Shown piece by piece: positions 32,834 to 41,987 of a stretch of 64,000 nt of DNA. Made by a program: the position numbers and the translations under genes. The notes under the pieces were generated by a model. That model was given only the letters and a program-made list of their open reading frames with translations. It searched no databases and was not told the origin of the DNA. How positions within the stretch are numbered: position 1 is the first letter of the stretch; each line of letters starts with the position of its first letter. The stretch covers positions 1 to 64,000 of the forward strand of contig CAYTKQ010000011.1 in assembly GCA_964438705.1 (NCBI GenBank), given 5' to 3'. The DNA comes from Christensenella sp964438705. Lineage in GTDB: Bacteria > Bacillota > Clostridia > Christensenellales > Christensenellaceae.

Positions 32834-33487
32834 ATGGTAAATATATTGATTGTAGAGGACGAGCTTCCGATTTCCAATCTGATTTCGGTAAATCTGACGG
32901 AAAGCGGATATTGCTGCGATGTGGCGAACGACGGGATGGAGGCGGCGGATAAGATCGAGCAAAACAGATATGATCTGATCCTGCTTGACATCATGCTGCC
33001 CAAGGTAAGCGGATATGAGCTGATGGAATATATTGCGCCTACGGATACGCCCGTCATTTTTATTACCGCAAAAAACGACGTGGCGGACAGAGTAAAGGGG
33101 CTGCATCTCGGCGCGGACGATTATATCGTCAAGCCTTTTGAGATCGTGGAGCTTTTGGCGCGCGTGGAGGCGGTGCTCAGAAGATACAACAAGGGCGAAA
33201 GCAAGGTGAGCGCAGCAGACGTGGAGATCGATACGCAATCGCGCTGCGTGAAAAAGAACGGCGTGCAGATCGACCTTACGATGAAGGAATATGAACTGCT
33301 GCTGCTCTTTATCCGCAACAAAAACATCGCGCTGTTCCGCGAGACGATTTTTGAACGCGTGTGGCAGAGCGATTATCTTGGGGACACGCGCACCGTGGAT
33401 CTTCACGTGCAGCGCCTGCGCAAGAAGCTCGGGTGGGAAAAAGTGATCGTTGCCGTATACAAGGTAGGATACAGGTTGGAATTATAA
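32834..33487 (+). CDS. OmpR-family response regulator
   Basis: 217 aa. Receiver domain (1-115) with the acidic pair in VEDE, the phospho-Asp in LILLDIMLP (about 51), Thr in FITAKND and Lys in IVKPFE. A winged-helix DNA-binding domain (about 125-217) carries RTVDLHVQRLRKKLG. It pairs with the kinase at 33489, 1 nt downstream. The ribosome site before 32834 is weak (GGGGAATGA). Confidence 0.92.
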   Translation: MVNILIVEDELPISNLISVNLTESGYCCDVANDGMEAADKIEQNRYDLILLDIMLPKVSGYELMEYIAPTDTPVIFITAKNDVADRVKGLHLGADDYIVKPFEIVELLARVEAVLRRYNKGESKVSAADVEIDTQSRCVKKNGVQIDLTMKEYELLLLFIRNKNIALFRETIFERVWQSDYLGDTRTVDLHVQRLRKKLGWEKVIVAVYKVGYRLEL

Positions 33488-33488
33488 G

Positions 33489-34901
33489 ATGAAATTTGCC
33501 TGGAAGGTATTTTTATCGACCGTTGTGGTGATTGCCGTCGTGTTTGCGATCGGCGGTTATGTTTTGATTACGTCTTCTTTTACATCCGCTCTCTCACGGG
33601 AGACGGACCGCGCGCTCGAGGAAAACCTTTTGATGAAGCTTGCCTATGAAAGCGCGAGCACGAGCTATACGAGCGAAGGATCGAAGCTGACGGATGAGGC
33701 TGTTACAATCATCGCTACGCAGCTTGCGGACGGAAACAGGCGCGGCCTTATTTTAACTGACGAAGATTTTGAAAAAATATTTTCGAGCGCGGACCGCGAT
33801 CCGGATCAGGAGCTTACGCAAAACGCATTGAACGAGCGGGCCTACCGGATCAGCAATGCAAACGGGCGATACCAGATCACCGTGTGCTGTAAAACGGATG
33901 CGGGAGGGCGCACGACTTACCTTGAAACGACACGGAACATTACCTCGATTTTTCAGGAGCGGGACGCGCAATTCAACACTTATACGCAGTGGAGCATCAC
34001 GCTGCTGCTTTTGAGCGCGCTTGTGATGCTGGGCGTCTCCATGCTGCTGACGCGTCCGCTGCGGCGGCTTTCTGCGGCGACGCGACGCATTGCGGAGGGA
34101 AACTATAACGAGCGTATGCGCATCAAAGGCAACGATGAGATCGCTGAATTTGCGCTGGACTTCAATGCCATGACGGACGCGGTGGAGGACAAGATATATG
34201 CGCTGGAGAATACGGCGCGCCAACGCGAGGATTTTGTGGCGAGCTTTGCGCACGAGCTGAAAACGCCGCTCACTTCCATCATCGGCTATGCGGATATGCT
34301 GCGCTCCAAGCAGATGCAGCCGGAGGAAATGTTTCTTTCCTCCAATTACATTTTCACCGAGGGAAAACGTCTGGAAGCGCTATCCTTAAAGCTTTTGGAG
34401 CTGATGGTGCTCGACCGGCACGAGTTTGAAAAAAGGCGCGTCAATCCACGGGTGTTTATAGAGGAGATCGAAGGGCTGCTGCTGCCCATTATGGAGCAAA
34501 ACGGGCTTGTGCTTGAGACGGAGGCACAAAACAGCATTGTGATGCTTGAGCCCGATCTGTTCAAGACGCTGATCGTGAACCTGATCGACAATGCGCGCAA
34601 GGCCTCCGAACCCGGAAGCGTGATCGAGCTTTACGGGCGCATCGACGGACGGGATTATGTGTTCTGTGTGCGCGACCACGGCAGGGGCATCCCGAGCGAC
34701 GAGATCAGAAAGATCACGGAGGCGTTTTACATGGTGGACAAGAGCCGCGCGCGCGCCCAAAACGGTGCGGGGCTGGGGCTTGCGCTGTGCGACAAGATCG
34801 CGCGGCTGCATGGGACGCGGCTGGAGTTCAAGAGCATCGAGGGGAAGGGAACGCTGGTGTGCGTACGCGTGAGAAGGGCGAGGAGGCAGAGAAGGGAATG
34901 A
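33489..34901 (+). CDS. sensor histidine kinase
   Basis: 470 aa. One N-terminal membrane helix (about 8-30), an extracytoplasmic sensor region (30-165), a second helix (about 168-190), HAMP, HisKA with SFAHELKTPLTSII (phospho-His near 257), and an ATPase domain with NLIDNARKA (N box), DHGRGIP (G1) and GAGLGLAL (G2). The stimulus is unknown. It overlaps the next gene by 4 nt, which points to a three-component signalling unit. Confidence 0.92.
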   Translation: MKFAWKVFLSTVVVIAVVFAIGGYVLITSSFTSALSRETDRALEENLLMKLAYESASTSYTSEGSKLTDEAVTIIATQLADGNRRGLILTDEDFEKIFSSADRDPDQELTQNALNERAYRISNANGRYQITVCCKTDAGGRTTYLETTRNITSIFQERDAQFNTYTQWSITLLLLSALVMLGVSMLLTRPLRRLSAATRRIAEGNYNERMRIKGNDEIAEFALDFNAMTDAVEDKIYALENTARQREDFVASFAHELKTPLTSIIGYADMLRSKQMQPEEMFLSSNYIFTEGKRLEALSLKLLELMVLDRHEFEKRRVNPRVFIEEIEGLLLPIMEQNGLVLETEAQNSIVMLEPDLFKTLIVNLIDNARKASEPGSVIELYGRIDGRDYVFCVRDHGRGIPSDEIRKITEAFYMVDKSRARAQNGAGLGLALCDKIARLHGTRLEFKSIEGKGTLVCVRVRRARRQRRE

Positions 34902-35770
34902 AGCAGTTTTTTCGTTACGGGATTGCCATTGCCGCCGCCGTTCTGGTGGTGGCGGGGAGTGTGATCGTGCCGCCCGCCGTCGCGAGGAGCAGCGACAACG
35001 TCTTTTTGAATGTGGTGCAGGCAGACGGCAGCGAGATGGGTTCTTACAAGTATAAGCCCACGAAATACCAGAAGGTGCGGGTGCTGTATGAATGGCAGAT
35101 GAAAAATGCTCGAATGCCGGTGAACTCGCTGCTTTATTATGATATCAATCAGAAGGAGCGGGCTGTGGCGGGGATGGAATATCTGCAGACGCCGATGCCG
35201 GAGGAAGCATTTGCCTTGTTGAAAACGGAGTATTATTATGAGAGTGAGACGAGCAAGTTTCCCAAAGAAGTGCGTCTGGATATAGGAGAGGCAAAAACGG
35301 CGGCACGCGCGGCATTTGACGACCTCGGGCGGCGGGGCGGACTGCCGTATTATGCTGCGGACTTTGGCAATACAAATACGACAATCGAGCTTGTGAGCCT
35401 GCAGGACCCGCTTGTTTCGGGCACGACCTTTTATTTTTGGATGCTTTATGTATATATTGAAGAAGACCAAACCAACTATTGGATCATTGTGGACGACGAG
35501 GATGGCAAGCTTTATGGCCTGAACGTAGCATATGGGCTGGACGATCAAACCGTACTCGAGGGTTGGGACAACATGAAGAGCGCGAAGGAAAAGGCGGGCC
35601 TGTTTTTAGAGCCCCACGGCCTCAAGCTCAAGGACAAGGTTTGGGGTGAGGGCTATGCAAGCTATGAGGATCTCGTCTATTCCACGGATGACCCGGACTA
35701 TGAGGCGATCCTTTCCATGAAAACAAACGGGGTGATTTATTCTGTTATGCTCAAGCCGTCCGACCTCTGA
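34898..35770 (+). CDS. secreted or anchored protein coupled to the two-component system
   Basis: 290 aa with a signal peptide or N-terminal anchor (about 8-30, ending VPPAVARS). The exported part has no motif I recognise; it is mixed alpha/beta with two repeated elements of the type VxxAxxxLGxxGGLP and DxxxYEGLN-like. Start overlaps the kinase stop (ATGA). Co-translation with a kinase often marks a ligand-binding or negative-feedback partner; that role is inference. It is followed by a strong terminator. Confidence 0.65.
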   Translation: MKQFFRYGIAIAAAVLVVAGSVIVPPAVARSSDNVFLNVVQADGSEMGSYKYKPTKYQKVRVLYEWQMKNARMPVNSLLYYDINQKERAVAGMEYLQTPMPEEAFALLKTEYYYESETSKFPKEVRLDIGEAKTAARAAFDDLGRRGGLPYYAADFGNTNTTIELVSLQDPLVSGTTFYFWMLYVYIEEDQTNYWIIVDDEDGKLYGLNVAYGLDDQTVLEGWDNMKSAKEKAGLFLEPHGLKLKDKVWGEGYASYEDLVYSTDDPDYEAILSMKTNGVIYSVMLKPSDL

Positions 35771-35817
35771 AAAAGTTACAACAATGATGCAAAACCGATG
35801 GGAAAACGATGCGAAGG

Positions 35818-35846
35818 CCCTGTACTTTATAGGTACAGGGTTTTTT
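35818..35846 (+). terminator. terminator of the two-component operon
   Basis: CCCTGTAC, loop, GTACAGGG, TTTTTT. It stands 34 nt upstream of cwlD. Confidence 0.88.
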
Positions 35847-35879
35847 GTTTGGAAAATAAAACGCCAAAGGAGCGGGATC

Positions 35880-36665
35880 ATGAGAAATATTACACAGATT
35901 GCTTATACACAAAGGCCGAGACACAGAAGGATCACAAAGCGCTTTTTTCTGTTTATGGCGGTGACGCTGATCGTCGCGTCCGCGCTGTTCCTCTTATCCC
36001 GCGCGTTCCCCGTCGAAATCTCGCGGGCGGCTGACGGGCTGATGGCACAGCCGGAGGAGGTGCAGGGCCTGACGCAAATGCTTCCGACAGACGACGGACA
36101 AATCAGGGTGATCGTGGACGCGGGGCACGGCGGCAAGGACGCTGGAACGACGGGCGTATCCACAGGGCGGCTGGAAAAAGAGGTGAACCTCGAGATTGCG
36201 AACAAATTAAAAGCGGAGCTGATCGCTAAGGGATATGAGGTGATCATGACACGGGAAACGGACGATATGATCGCGCCGACCAAAGAAGAGGATATGCACA
36301 AGCGTGAGAATATCATACGGGACAGTAACGCGGATGTGTTTGTAAGCGTGCACCAGAATTATTATGACAAAGGATCGGGCGCGAAGGGGCCGCAGGTATT
36401 TTACCACGACCGCGGCGCAAAGGGCTATGCGCTTGCGCAGATCATACAGGAGAAGCTGAACGATCAGCTCGAGATCAAAAATCCGCGGGACGTGAATTCC
36501 GGGGACTATCAGTTGCTGCGGCCGGGGGATCAGGCGAGTGTGATCGTGGAATGCGGATTTTTTTCCAACCCGGAGGAGGAGCAGAAATTACAAAAGGACG
36601 ATTACCAGCAATCCATCGCCGAGGCGGTGGGGGCGGGGATCGCACAATATATCGAGGGCAGGTGA
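35880..36665 (+). CDS. cwlD: N-acetylmuramoyl-L-alanine amidase, CwlD-like
   Basis: 261 aa. A basic cytoplasmic start and membrane anchor (about 22-42) are followed by an Amidase_3 domain. The zinc ligands are His in VDAGHGGKD, Glu in RLEKEVNL and His in VSVHQNYY, and the catalytic Glu is in IVECGFFSNPEE. CwlD helps make muramic-delta-lactam in spore cortex, but other Amidase_3 proteins act in cell separation. GGAGCGGG lies upstream of the chosen ATG. Confidence 0.85.
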   Translation: MRNITQIAYTQRPRHRRITKRFFLFMAVTLIVASALFLLSRAFPVEISRAADGLMAQPEEVQGLTQMLPTDDGQIRVIVDAGHGGKDAGTTGVSTGRLEKEVNLEIANKLKAELIAKGYEVIMTRETDDMIAPTKEEDMHKRENIIRDSNADVFVSVHQNYYDKGSGAKGPQVFYHDRGAKGYALAQIIQEKLNDQLEIKNPRDVNSGDYQLLRPGDQASVIVECGFFSNPEEEQKLQKDDYQQSIAEAVGAGIAQYIEGR

Positions 36666-36721
36666 TGTGATGTAAAAAGCAAACAATTAAAAATGGGCAA
36701 CGAAATTTTTCTGTCATTGTG

Positions 36722-36743
36722 AAAGGCCGCTTCGCGGTCTTTT
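36722..36743 (+). terminator. terminator after cwlD
   Basis: AAAGGCCGC, TTC loop, GCGGTCTTTT. Confidence 0.55.
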
Positions 36744-36798
36744 GCGTTGAGGGGCATATATAGAGGATTTATAAAAACAGAAAAATGGCGGGCAAGCG

Positions 36799-36830
36799 AA
36801 AACCGTTTGAAATGAACGGTTTTTATTTTT
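36799..36830 (+). terminator. second terminator-like hairpin
   Basis: AAAACCGTT, loop, AACGGTTTTTATTTTT, about 55 nt after the first hairpin. Confidence 0.6.
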
Positions 36831-36963
36831 GATATTGAACAAAAACGCGAATAACGAAGTAAAAGTATAGTATTTATAAACATTTTGTGCGAAATATTTG
36901 AACATACAAGCAATTTATCAAAAATATTTTGCGTTAAAACCCTTTTATAAAAACATTTTTCTG

Positions 36964-36992
36964 TTGACAGTAAAAGAGGCGTGTGGTTTAAT
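36964..36992 (+). promoter_or_regulatory. promoter of the XRE-cupin/pot operon
   Basis: TTGACA (36964-36969, consensus), 17 nt, TTTAAT (36987-36992), 60 nt upstream of the regulator start. Confidence 0.75.
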
Positions 36993-37051
36993 AATATCTG
37001 CGGCATTGGTTTAGCAAAAATAAACAAAATACTTAGTAATTGGTGAAAATG

Positions 37052-37585
37052 ATGAATATCGGTGAGAAAATCAAAGCGCGCAGGCAAAGCTTAGGGTTGA
37101 CGCAAAGCGAGCTTGCGGACAGAGCGGAGCTTTCTAAAGGATTCATTTCGCAGTTGGAGCGCGATCTGACCTCTCCTTCCATCGCTACGCTGATGGACAT
37201 TCTGGAGTGTTTGGGAACGGATCTTCAGGAATTTTTCAATGAGCGCGAGGAAGAGAAGGTGGCCTTTTCGCCGGGCGACCTGTTTGAAAAGGAGGACGAG
37301 GACAAAAGCATTTTGTGGCTCGTGCCCAACGCGCAGAAAAACAAAATGGAACCGATCCTTCTGCGGCTGAAGGCCGGATGCGCCACAGAGGAAGACCGCC
37401 CCCACGAGGGGGAGGAATTCGGCTATGTGCTGGCAGGTACCATCACGCTTGTGCTGGGCCTCAAGCGCCACAAGGTCAGGAAGGGCGGCAGCTTCTATTT
37501 TAAGACGGATGCGCCGCACAAAATAGAGAACAACGGCAAAAAGGACGCAGAAGTGATGTGGATTTCCACACCGCCCATGTTTTAG
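37052..37585 (+). CDS. XRE-cupin transcriptional regulator of polyamine uptake
   Basis: 177 aa. Helix-turn-helix at residues 3-58 (LTQSELADRAELSKGFISQLER), then a cupin domain (about 95-175) with HEGEEFGYVLAGTITL and SFYFKTDAPHKIEN. This PuuR-like design is standard upstream of potABCD in Clostridia, where it senses polyamines. ATG at 37052 is preferred over 37049 and the TTG at 37040. It is separated from potA by 25 nt and is probably co-transcribed and autoregulating. Confidence 0.9.
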   Translation: MNIGEKIKARRQSLGLTQSELADRAELSKGFISQLERDLTSPSIATLMDILECLGTDLQEFFNEREEEKVAFSPGDLFEKEDEDKSILWLVPNAQKNKMEPILLRLKAGCATEEDRPHEGEEFGYVLAGTITLVLGLKRHKVRKGGSFYFKTDAPHKIENNGKKDAEVMWISTPPMF

Positions 37586-37610
37586 ATTATGAGCGAAAGG
37601 GTTTGAAGAG

Positions 37611-38699
37611 ATGTCGGAGCATATCATTGATTTTTTAGGGGTATACAAGGAGTATGACGGGGTGGAGGTGCTCTCCAACATCAACCTGTACATCAAGCAG
37701 AACGAATTTTTGACGCTTCTCGGGCCTTCGGGCTGCGGCAAGACGACGCTGCTGCGTATCATTGCCGGCTTTGAAGAGCCCACGCGCGGCGATGTGCATC
37801 TGTTTTCGCAGAGCATCAAGGACGTGCCGCCGTATAAGCGCCGCGTGAACACGGTATTCCAGAAATACGCGCTGTTTCCGCACCTCGATGTGTTCAACAA
37901 CATTGCGTTTGGCTTGAAGATCAAAAAGATGGAAAAGCAGCAGATCGAAAAAAAGGTGAACGATATGCTCAAGCTCGTCGGGCTTTCGGGATATGGGGAC
38001 AGGGACATTGCAAAGCTGTCCGGCGGACAGCAGCAGCGTGTGGCCATCGCGCGCGCCCTCGTCAACGAGCCGGAGGTGCTGCTGCTGGATGAGCCGCTCG
38101 GCGCGCTCGATTTAAAGTTCCGTCAGGAGATGCAGCTTGAATTGAAGCGCATGCAAAAAACGCTGGGCATTACATTTGTCTATGTGACGCACGATCAGGA
38201 GGAGGCGCTTACCATGAGCGACGCGATCGCTGTGATGCATGATGGAGTGATCCAGCAGATCGGCACGCCCGAGCAGATATACAACGAGCCGAAGAATTCC
38301 TTTGTGGCGGATTTCATCGGGGAGTCGAACATCATCAGCGGTATCATGAAGCGCGATTATTTCGTGCATTTTGCGGGCAGCGATTTCGTGTGCCTCGACC
38401 GCGGCTTCAACGAAAACGAGCCGGTGCAGGTGGTGGTGCGCCCAGAGGACATTGAGATCACAAAAAACATCACAGAGGAAATGATCGCGGGCACGGTCGC
38501 ATCTGTACTATTTATGGGAGTACACTATGAGATCCGCGTGGATGGCGAGAATGGCTTCCAGTGGCTGGTGCATTCCACGGACTTTTACGACGTGGGAGAC
38601 CGCGTGGGGTTTGCCCTCGAGCCGAACGATATTCACGTCATGGAAGTAAGCCAGTACGATAAAATGCGCATCGACGACGTGGCGGAGGGCGTGCGATGA
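37611..38699 (+). CDS. potA: spermidine/putrescine ABC transporter ATPase
   Basis: 362 aa. GPSGCGKTT (Walker A, about residue 38), the Q-loop in NTVFQKYALFPH, signature LSGGQQQR, VLLLDEPLGALD and THDQEEALTMSD are followed by a C-terminal TOBE-type regulatory domain (about 240-362). It energises polyamine import by PotB and PotC. AAAGGG lies upstream of the ATG. The stop overlaps potB by 4 nt. Confidence 0.95.
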   Translation: MSEHIIDFLGVYKEYDGVEVLSNINLYIKQNEFLTLLGPSGCGKTTLLRIIAGFEEPTRGDVHLFSQSIKDVPPYKRRVNTVFQKYALFPHLDVFNNIAFGLKIKKMEKQQIEKKVNDMLKLVGLSGYGDRDIAKLSGGQQQRVAIARALVNEPEVLLLDEPLGALDLKFRQEMQLELKRMQKTLGITFVYVTHDQEEALTMSDAIAVMHDGVIQQIGTPEQIYNEPKNSFVADFIGESNIISGIMKRDYFVHFAGSDFVCLDRGFNENEPVQVVVRPEDIEITKNITEEMIAGTVASVLFMGVHYEIRVDGENGFQWLVHSTDFYDVGDRVGFALEPNDIHVMEVSQYDKMRIDDVAEGVR

Positions 38700-39553
38700 A
38701 AAATCCGCAGTTGCGAAACGTGATGAATTCGCGCAAGGTGTTTGCGCTTCCGTACACGGTGTGGATCGCGGTCTTTACGGTCGCGCCGCTCATACTGATC
38801 TTGCTTTACGCGTTTACGGACACGGGATCGGGCGGGGTGATGATCCTCACGGCGGAAAATATGGCGCGGGCCTTTTCACCGCTTTATATGACGGTGTTCT
38901 GGCGCAGTGTGTGGATGGCGTTCCTTGCTACGGCGGTGTGTTTGCTGCTCGGATATCCGGTGGCGTATATGTTGGCGCGCATGAAGCCGAACCGCGCGGC
39001 CATCGTTTCGATCCTGTTTATTTTGCCCATGTGGATGAACTTTTTGCTGCGCACCTACGCGTGGCGCGCGCTGCTTGACAACGCGGGCATCATCAATCAG
39101 GGGCTGATTGCGCTTGGATTGCCGCCGGTGCAGTTTTTGTACACGGAGGGAGCGATCATTTTTGGTCTGGTGTACAATTTCCTGCCCTTTATGATTTTGC
39201 CGATCTATTCCGTGTTCCAAAAGATGGACACCTCGTGCATTCAGGCGGCGCAGGACTTGGGTGCGAACAAATGGCAAACCTTTTGGCGGGTGACGCTGCC
39301 CCTTTCAAAGGGCGGTATCATTTCGGGTGTGACGATGGTGTTTATGCCCGCGATGACGACATTTGTGATCACGCGGCTTTTGGGCGGCAGCCATTTCATG
39401 ATGTATGGCGACCTCATCGAAATGCAGTTTTTACTGCTTTCGGAGTGGAATTTTGGCAGTGCGCTCGCGGTGGTGATGCTGCTGCTGACGATTCTGTTTA
39501 TGTGGCTGATGCGCAAATATGACAAAGAAGGGGAAGGGGGTGCATTGATGTGA
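38696..39553 (+). CDS. potB: spermidine/putrescine transporter permease PotB
   Basis: 285 aa with six membrane segments and the permease EAA-type loop near AAQDLGANKWQTFWRVTLPLSKGGIISG. It forms the membrane channel with PotC. Start and stop both overlap neighbours by 4 nt, so potABC are translationally coupled. Confidence 0.93.
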   Translation: MKNPQLRNVMNSRKVFALPYTVWIAVFTVAPLILILLYAFTDTGSGGVMILTAENMARAFSPLYMTVFWRSVWMAFLATAVCLLLGYPVAYMLARMKPNRAAIVSILFILPMWMNFLLRTYAWRALLDNAGIINQGLIALGLPPVQFLYTEGAIIFGLVYNFLPFMILPIYSVFQKMDTSCIQAAQDLGANKWQTFWRVTLPLSKGGIISGVTMVFMPAMTTFVITRLLGGSHFMMYGDLIEMQFLLLSEWNFGSALAVVMLLLTILFMWLMRKYDKEGEGGALM

Positions 39554-40347
39554 AGCTGTTTTTGAAACGGTTCTATCTGACGGTCATGCTGATTTTTATG
39601 TACCTGCCCATCGGCGCGCTCATTATCTTTTCCTTCAATGAGTCGAAGTCTATGGCGAAGTGGACGGGCTTTTCCCTGCACTGGTATGAGCAGTTGTTTT
39701 CCGACCCTGCCATCGCGGAGGCGGTGTGGGTCACGATTTCCATCGCGATCATCGCGTCTTTGACGGCGACGTTCATTGGCACGCTCGCGGCTGTGGGCAT
39801 CGACAACTACCGCAGAAAAAGCAAGAATTTGATGGTGAACCTGACGTACATCCCCATGGTGAACGCGGAGATCGTGACGGGCATTTCGCTGCTGCTGCTG
39901 TTCATTTTCTTCAACATCCCGCGCGGCTATTGGACGATGCTTCTTGCGCACATCACCTTTGATATGCCCTTCGTGATTTTCTCGGTGCTGCCCAAGCTGC
40001 GGCAGATGGACCCCGGGACCTACGAGGCAGCGCTCGATATGGGCGCAAAGCCCGCCTATGCGGTCAGAAAGGTGATCATGCCGCAGATCACGCCCGGGAT
40101 TGTAACGGGATTTCTGTTGGCGTTCACGATGTCGTTTGACGACTTTATGATCAGCTTCTTCACATCGCAGGGAACGACGCAAAACCTGTCGACTTATATC
40201 TACAGCATGGCGCGCGTGGGCATCAACCCCATGATCAACGCGCTGTCCGCGATCATGTTTGTGGTTGTGATCGCGCTGCTGCTCGTCATCAACCTGCGTT
40301 CCGTCAAAAAGACAAGGAAGACGCCGCAGGCGGAGAATTTTCGCTGA
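39550..40347 (+). CDS. potC: spermidine/putrescine transporter permease PotC
   Basis: 265 aa with six membrane segments and the EAA loop YEAALDMGAKPAYAVRKVIMPQITPGIVTG. Conserved MSFDDFMISFF follows, as in PotC. It begins with GTG at 39550 after GGGGGTGCATTG and overlaps the potB stop. Confidence 0.93.
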   Translation: MKLFLKRFYLTVMLIFMYLPIGALIIFSFNESKSMAKWTGFSLHWYEQLFSDPAIAEAVWVTISIAIIASLTATFIGTLAAVGIDNYRRKSKNLMVNLTYIPMVNAEIVTGISLLLLFIFFNIPRGYWTMLLAHITFDMPFVIFSVLPKLRQMDPGTYEAALDMGAKPAYAVRKVIMPQITPGIVTGFLLAFTMSFDDFMISFFTSQGTTQNLSTYIYSMARVGINPMINALSAIMFVVVIALLLVINLRSVKKTRKTPQAENFR

Positions 40348-40361
40348 AAAAGGATAAACGG

Positions 40362-41417
40362 ATGAAAAAAGTACTTTGTTTTTTATTGATATGCGCCATG
40401 CTGACAGCTGTGGCGGCCGGGTGCGCGAGCACTGAAACGGCGGATGGGCGCACCATCGTGCATTTTTTGAACTGGGGCGACTACATTGACCCGGAGGTGA
40501 TCCCCATGTTTGAGGAGGAAAACCCGGACATCAAGGTCAATATGACGACTGTGCCCTCGAACGAGGAGATGTATGTGATCGCGACCACGGAGGGTACGCA
40601 GATCGACGTGGTGGTGCCTTCCGAATATATGATCCAACGGCTGATGCTGGAGGACCGACTTGCGGAGATCGACCATTCGAAGATGGAAAATTATCAGTAT
40701 ATCGAGGACTTTGTAAAGACGTGCAGCTATGACCCGGAGGGGCGCTATTCCCTTCCCTATACATGGGGTACATTCGGGCTGCTGTATAACATCGAGATGA
40801 CAGGCGGGGAGATCGACAGTTGGGACGCGCTTTTTGATCCGAGGTACAAGGGCCAGATTTTGATGTACGACAGCATTCGTGACAGTGTGGGCCTTGCGCT
40901 CATCAAGCTTGGGTACAGCATCAACACCCAAAATCAACAGGAGCTCAATGAGGCGGCGGCCTTGCTGGTGGAACAAAAGCCGCTTGTGCTTGCGTATGGA
41001 ACGGACGATCTGCGCATGACGATGACGAACGGCAGTGCGGCCCTTGCGCCCATGTATGCGGGGGACGCGGCCTATTCCATGGCGGACAACGAGGACCTGC
41101 GGTACGTGGTGCCCAAGGAGGGTGCAAATATATTTGTGGACGGCATGTGCATTTTGAAGACAACGGACGCGTATGATGCCTCCCTTCGGTTTCTGGATTT
41201 TATGATGCGGCCTGATATCGCGGCCATAAACGCCGAATATACGGGCTATTCCACGCCGGAGGACGCGGCGCTCGAGCTGGTTGACCCGGAGATGCTTGAA
41301 AATTACGCGTTCAACCCTCCGAAGGAGGACCTTGAAAAGTGCGAATACTACGAGCACCTCGATAAAAGCATCCTGCGCTTATATGAGGATGCATGGATGA
41401 AAGTGAAAATAGCATAG
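40362..41417 (+). CDS. potD: spermidine/putrescine-binding lipoprotein PotD
   Basis: 351 aa. A lipoprotein signal peptide ends in the lipobox AVAAGC (Cys near 21). The mature part is a type 2 periplasmic-binding fold with FLNWGDYIDPEVIPMFEEE near the start and conserved Trp and Asp positions (WGTFGLLYN) that contact polyamine amines. It captures the ligand outside and delivers it to PotBC. It is last in the operon. Confidence 0.94.
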   Translation: MKKVLCFLLICAMLTAVAAGCASTETADGRTIVHFLNWGDYIDPEVIPMFEEENPDIKVNMTTVPSNEEMYVIATTEGTQIDVVVPSEYMIQRLMLEDRLAEIDHSKMENYQYIEDFVKTCSYDPEGRYSLPYTWGTFGLLYNIEMTGGEIDSWDALFDPRYKGQILMYDSIRDSVGLALIKLGYSINTQNQQELNEAAALLVEQKPLVLAYGTDDLRMTMTNGSAALAPMYAGDAAYSMADNEDLRYVVPKEGANIFVDGMCILKTTDAYDASLRFLDFMMRPDIAAINAEYTGYSTPEDAALELVDPEMLENYAFNPPKEDLEKCEYYEHLDKSILRLYEDAWMKVKIA

Positions 41418-41424
41418 CATGGTG

Positions 41425-41456
41425 AAAAACGGCAGGTCTGCGGACAGCCGTTTTTT
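41425..41456 (+). terminator. terminator of the pot operon
   Basis: AAAAACGGC, loop containing an inner GTC/GAC pair, GCCGTTTTTT. Confidence 0.88.
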
Positions 41457-41541
41457 ATTTAAAAATAACGAAATATAACGAAAACAAGAATAAAAGATAG
41501 GTAAATAAATGTTTCGCGGTGAATTAGTGACAAAATTGGTG

Positions 41542-41566
41542 ATTTCAAGCGTATTTTCTTGAAAAA
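41542..41566. repeat. inverted repeat overlapping a promoter, possible operator
   Basis: ATTTCAAG and CTTGAAAA form an inverted repeat with an 8-nt spacer. Its right arm contains the -35 box of the promoter at 41559, so a bound regulator would block that promoter. Confidence 0.45.
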
Positions 41567-41587
41567 TGAGATTTTGATTGCTATAAT
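41559..41587 (+). promoter_or_regulatory. strong promoter with extended -10
   Basis: TTGAAA (41559-41564), 17 nt, TATAAT (41582-41587) preceded by TGC. It drives the small gene at 41647. Confidence 0.82.
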
Positions 41588-41646
41588 ATGAGCAACTCAA
41601 ACGTTTAGGAGGACAGAAACAGAGAAAATTTTACGGAGGCATGGGG

Positions 41647-41928
41647 ATGATCTGTGAATTTTGCACCTATGATGTGAGAAAAAGCAAGCAGGATGAATTT
41701 GAAGTGCTTGTAGCGGAGCTCGCTGAGTATTGCCGCATTGCGGATGGGATCGGAGAGGTTTCCTGCGTTAGGCAGGAAGCGGATGAACGGCTCACGTATG
41801 TGTTGTCCGTTGAACGGAGGGAAAACACTCCGGACATTATTGCGCTGGTCCATCAAAAATACGGCAGACGTTTCGAGCGATGCGTCGAAGGAGAACCACG
41901 CGTGGTGGTTGGCGACATCATCGCATGA
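41647..41928 (+). CDS. 93-aa orphan protein, possible dimeric alpha/beta barrel
   Basis: Starts MICEFCTYDVRKSKQDEFE. The order strand, helix, strand with CVRQEADERLTYVLSVE, then a second helix, resembles antibiotic-biosynthesis-monooxygenase (ABM)-like small proteins, but that is a fold guess. Three cysteines are present, two of them in CEFC near the start. ATG at 41647 is chosen because GGAGG is 7 nt upstream; 41641 is too close. It has its own strong promoter and terminator, so it is a single-gene unit. Confidence 0.6.
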   Translation: MICEFCTYDVRKSKQDEFEVLVAELAEYCRIADGIGEVSCVRQEADERLTYVLSVERRENTPDIIALVHQKYGRRFERCVEGEPRVVVGDIIA

Positions 41929-41940
41929 AGGCAAAGTTTC

Positions 41941-41977
41941 AATCAAAAAGGCATACCGCAGGGTATGCCTTTTTGAT
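41941..41977. terminator. bidirectional terminator
   Basis: AATCAAAAAGGCATACC, 3-nt loop, GGGTATGCCTTTTTGATT. It lies between the convergent orphan gene and the kinase gene. Confidence 0.9.
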
Positions 41978-41987
41978 TGTGTTTCGT

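Larger units (their letters stand above)
36666..37051. other. AT-rich spacer between cwlD and the polyamine regulator
   Basis: No protein-coding frame looks real. It holds two terminator-like hairpins (36722-36743 and 36799-36830) and one strong promoter (36964-36992). The rest is AT-rich with no obvious repeat. Confidence 0.6.

Noticed and set aside
38696..40182. Frames on the minus strand opposite potB and potC
   Set aside because: His/Arg-rich shadows of two clear permease genes.
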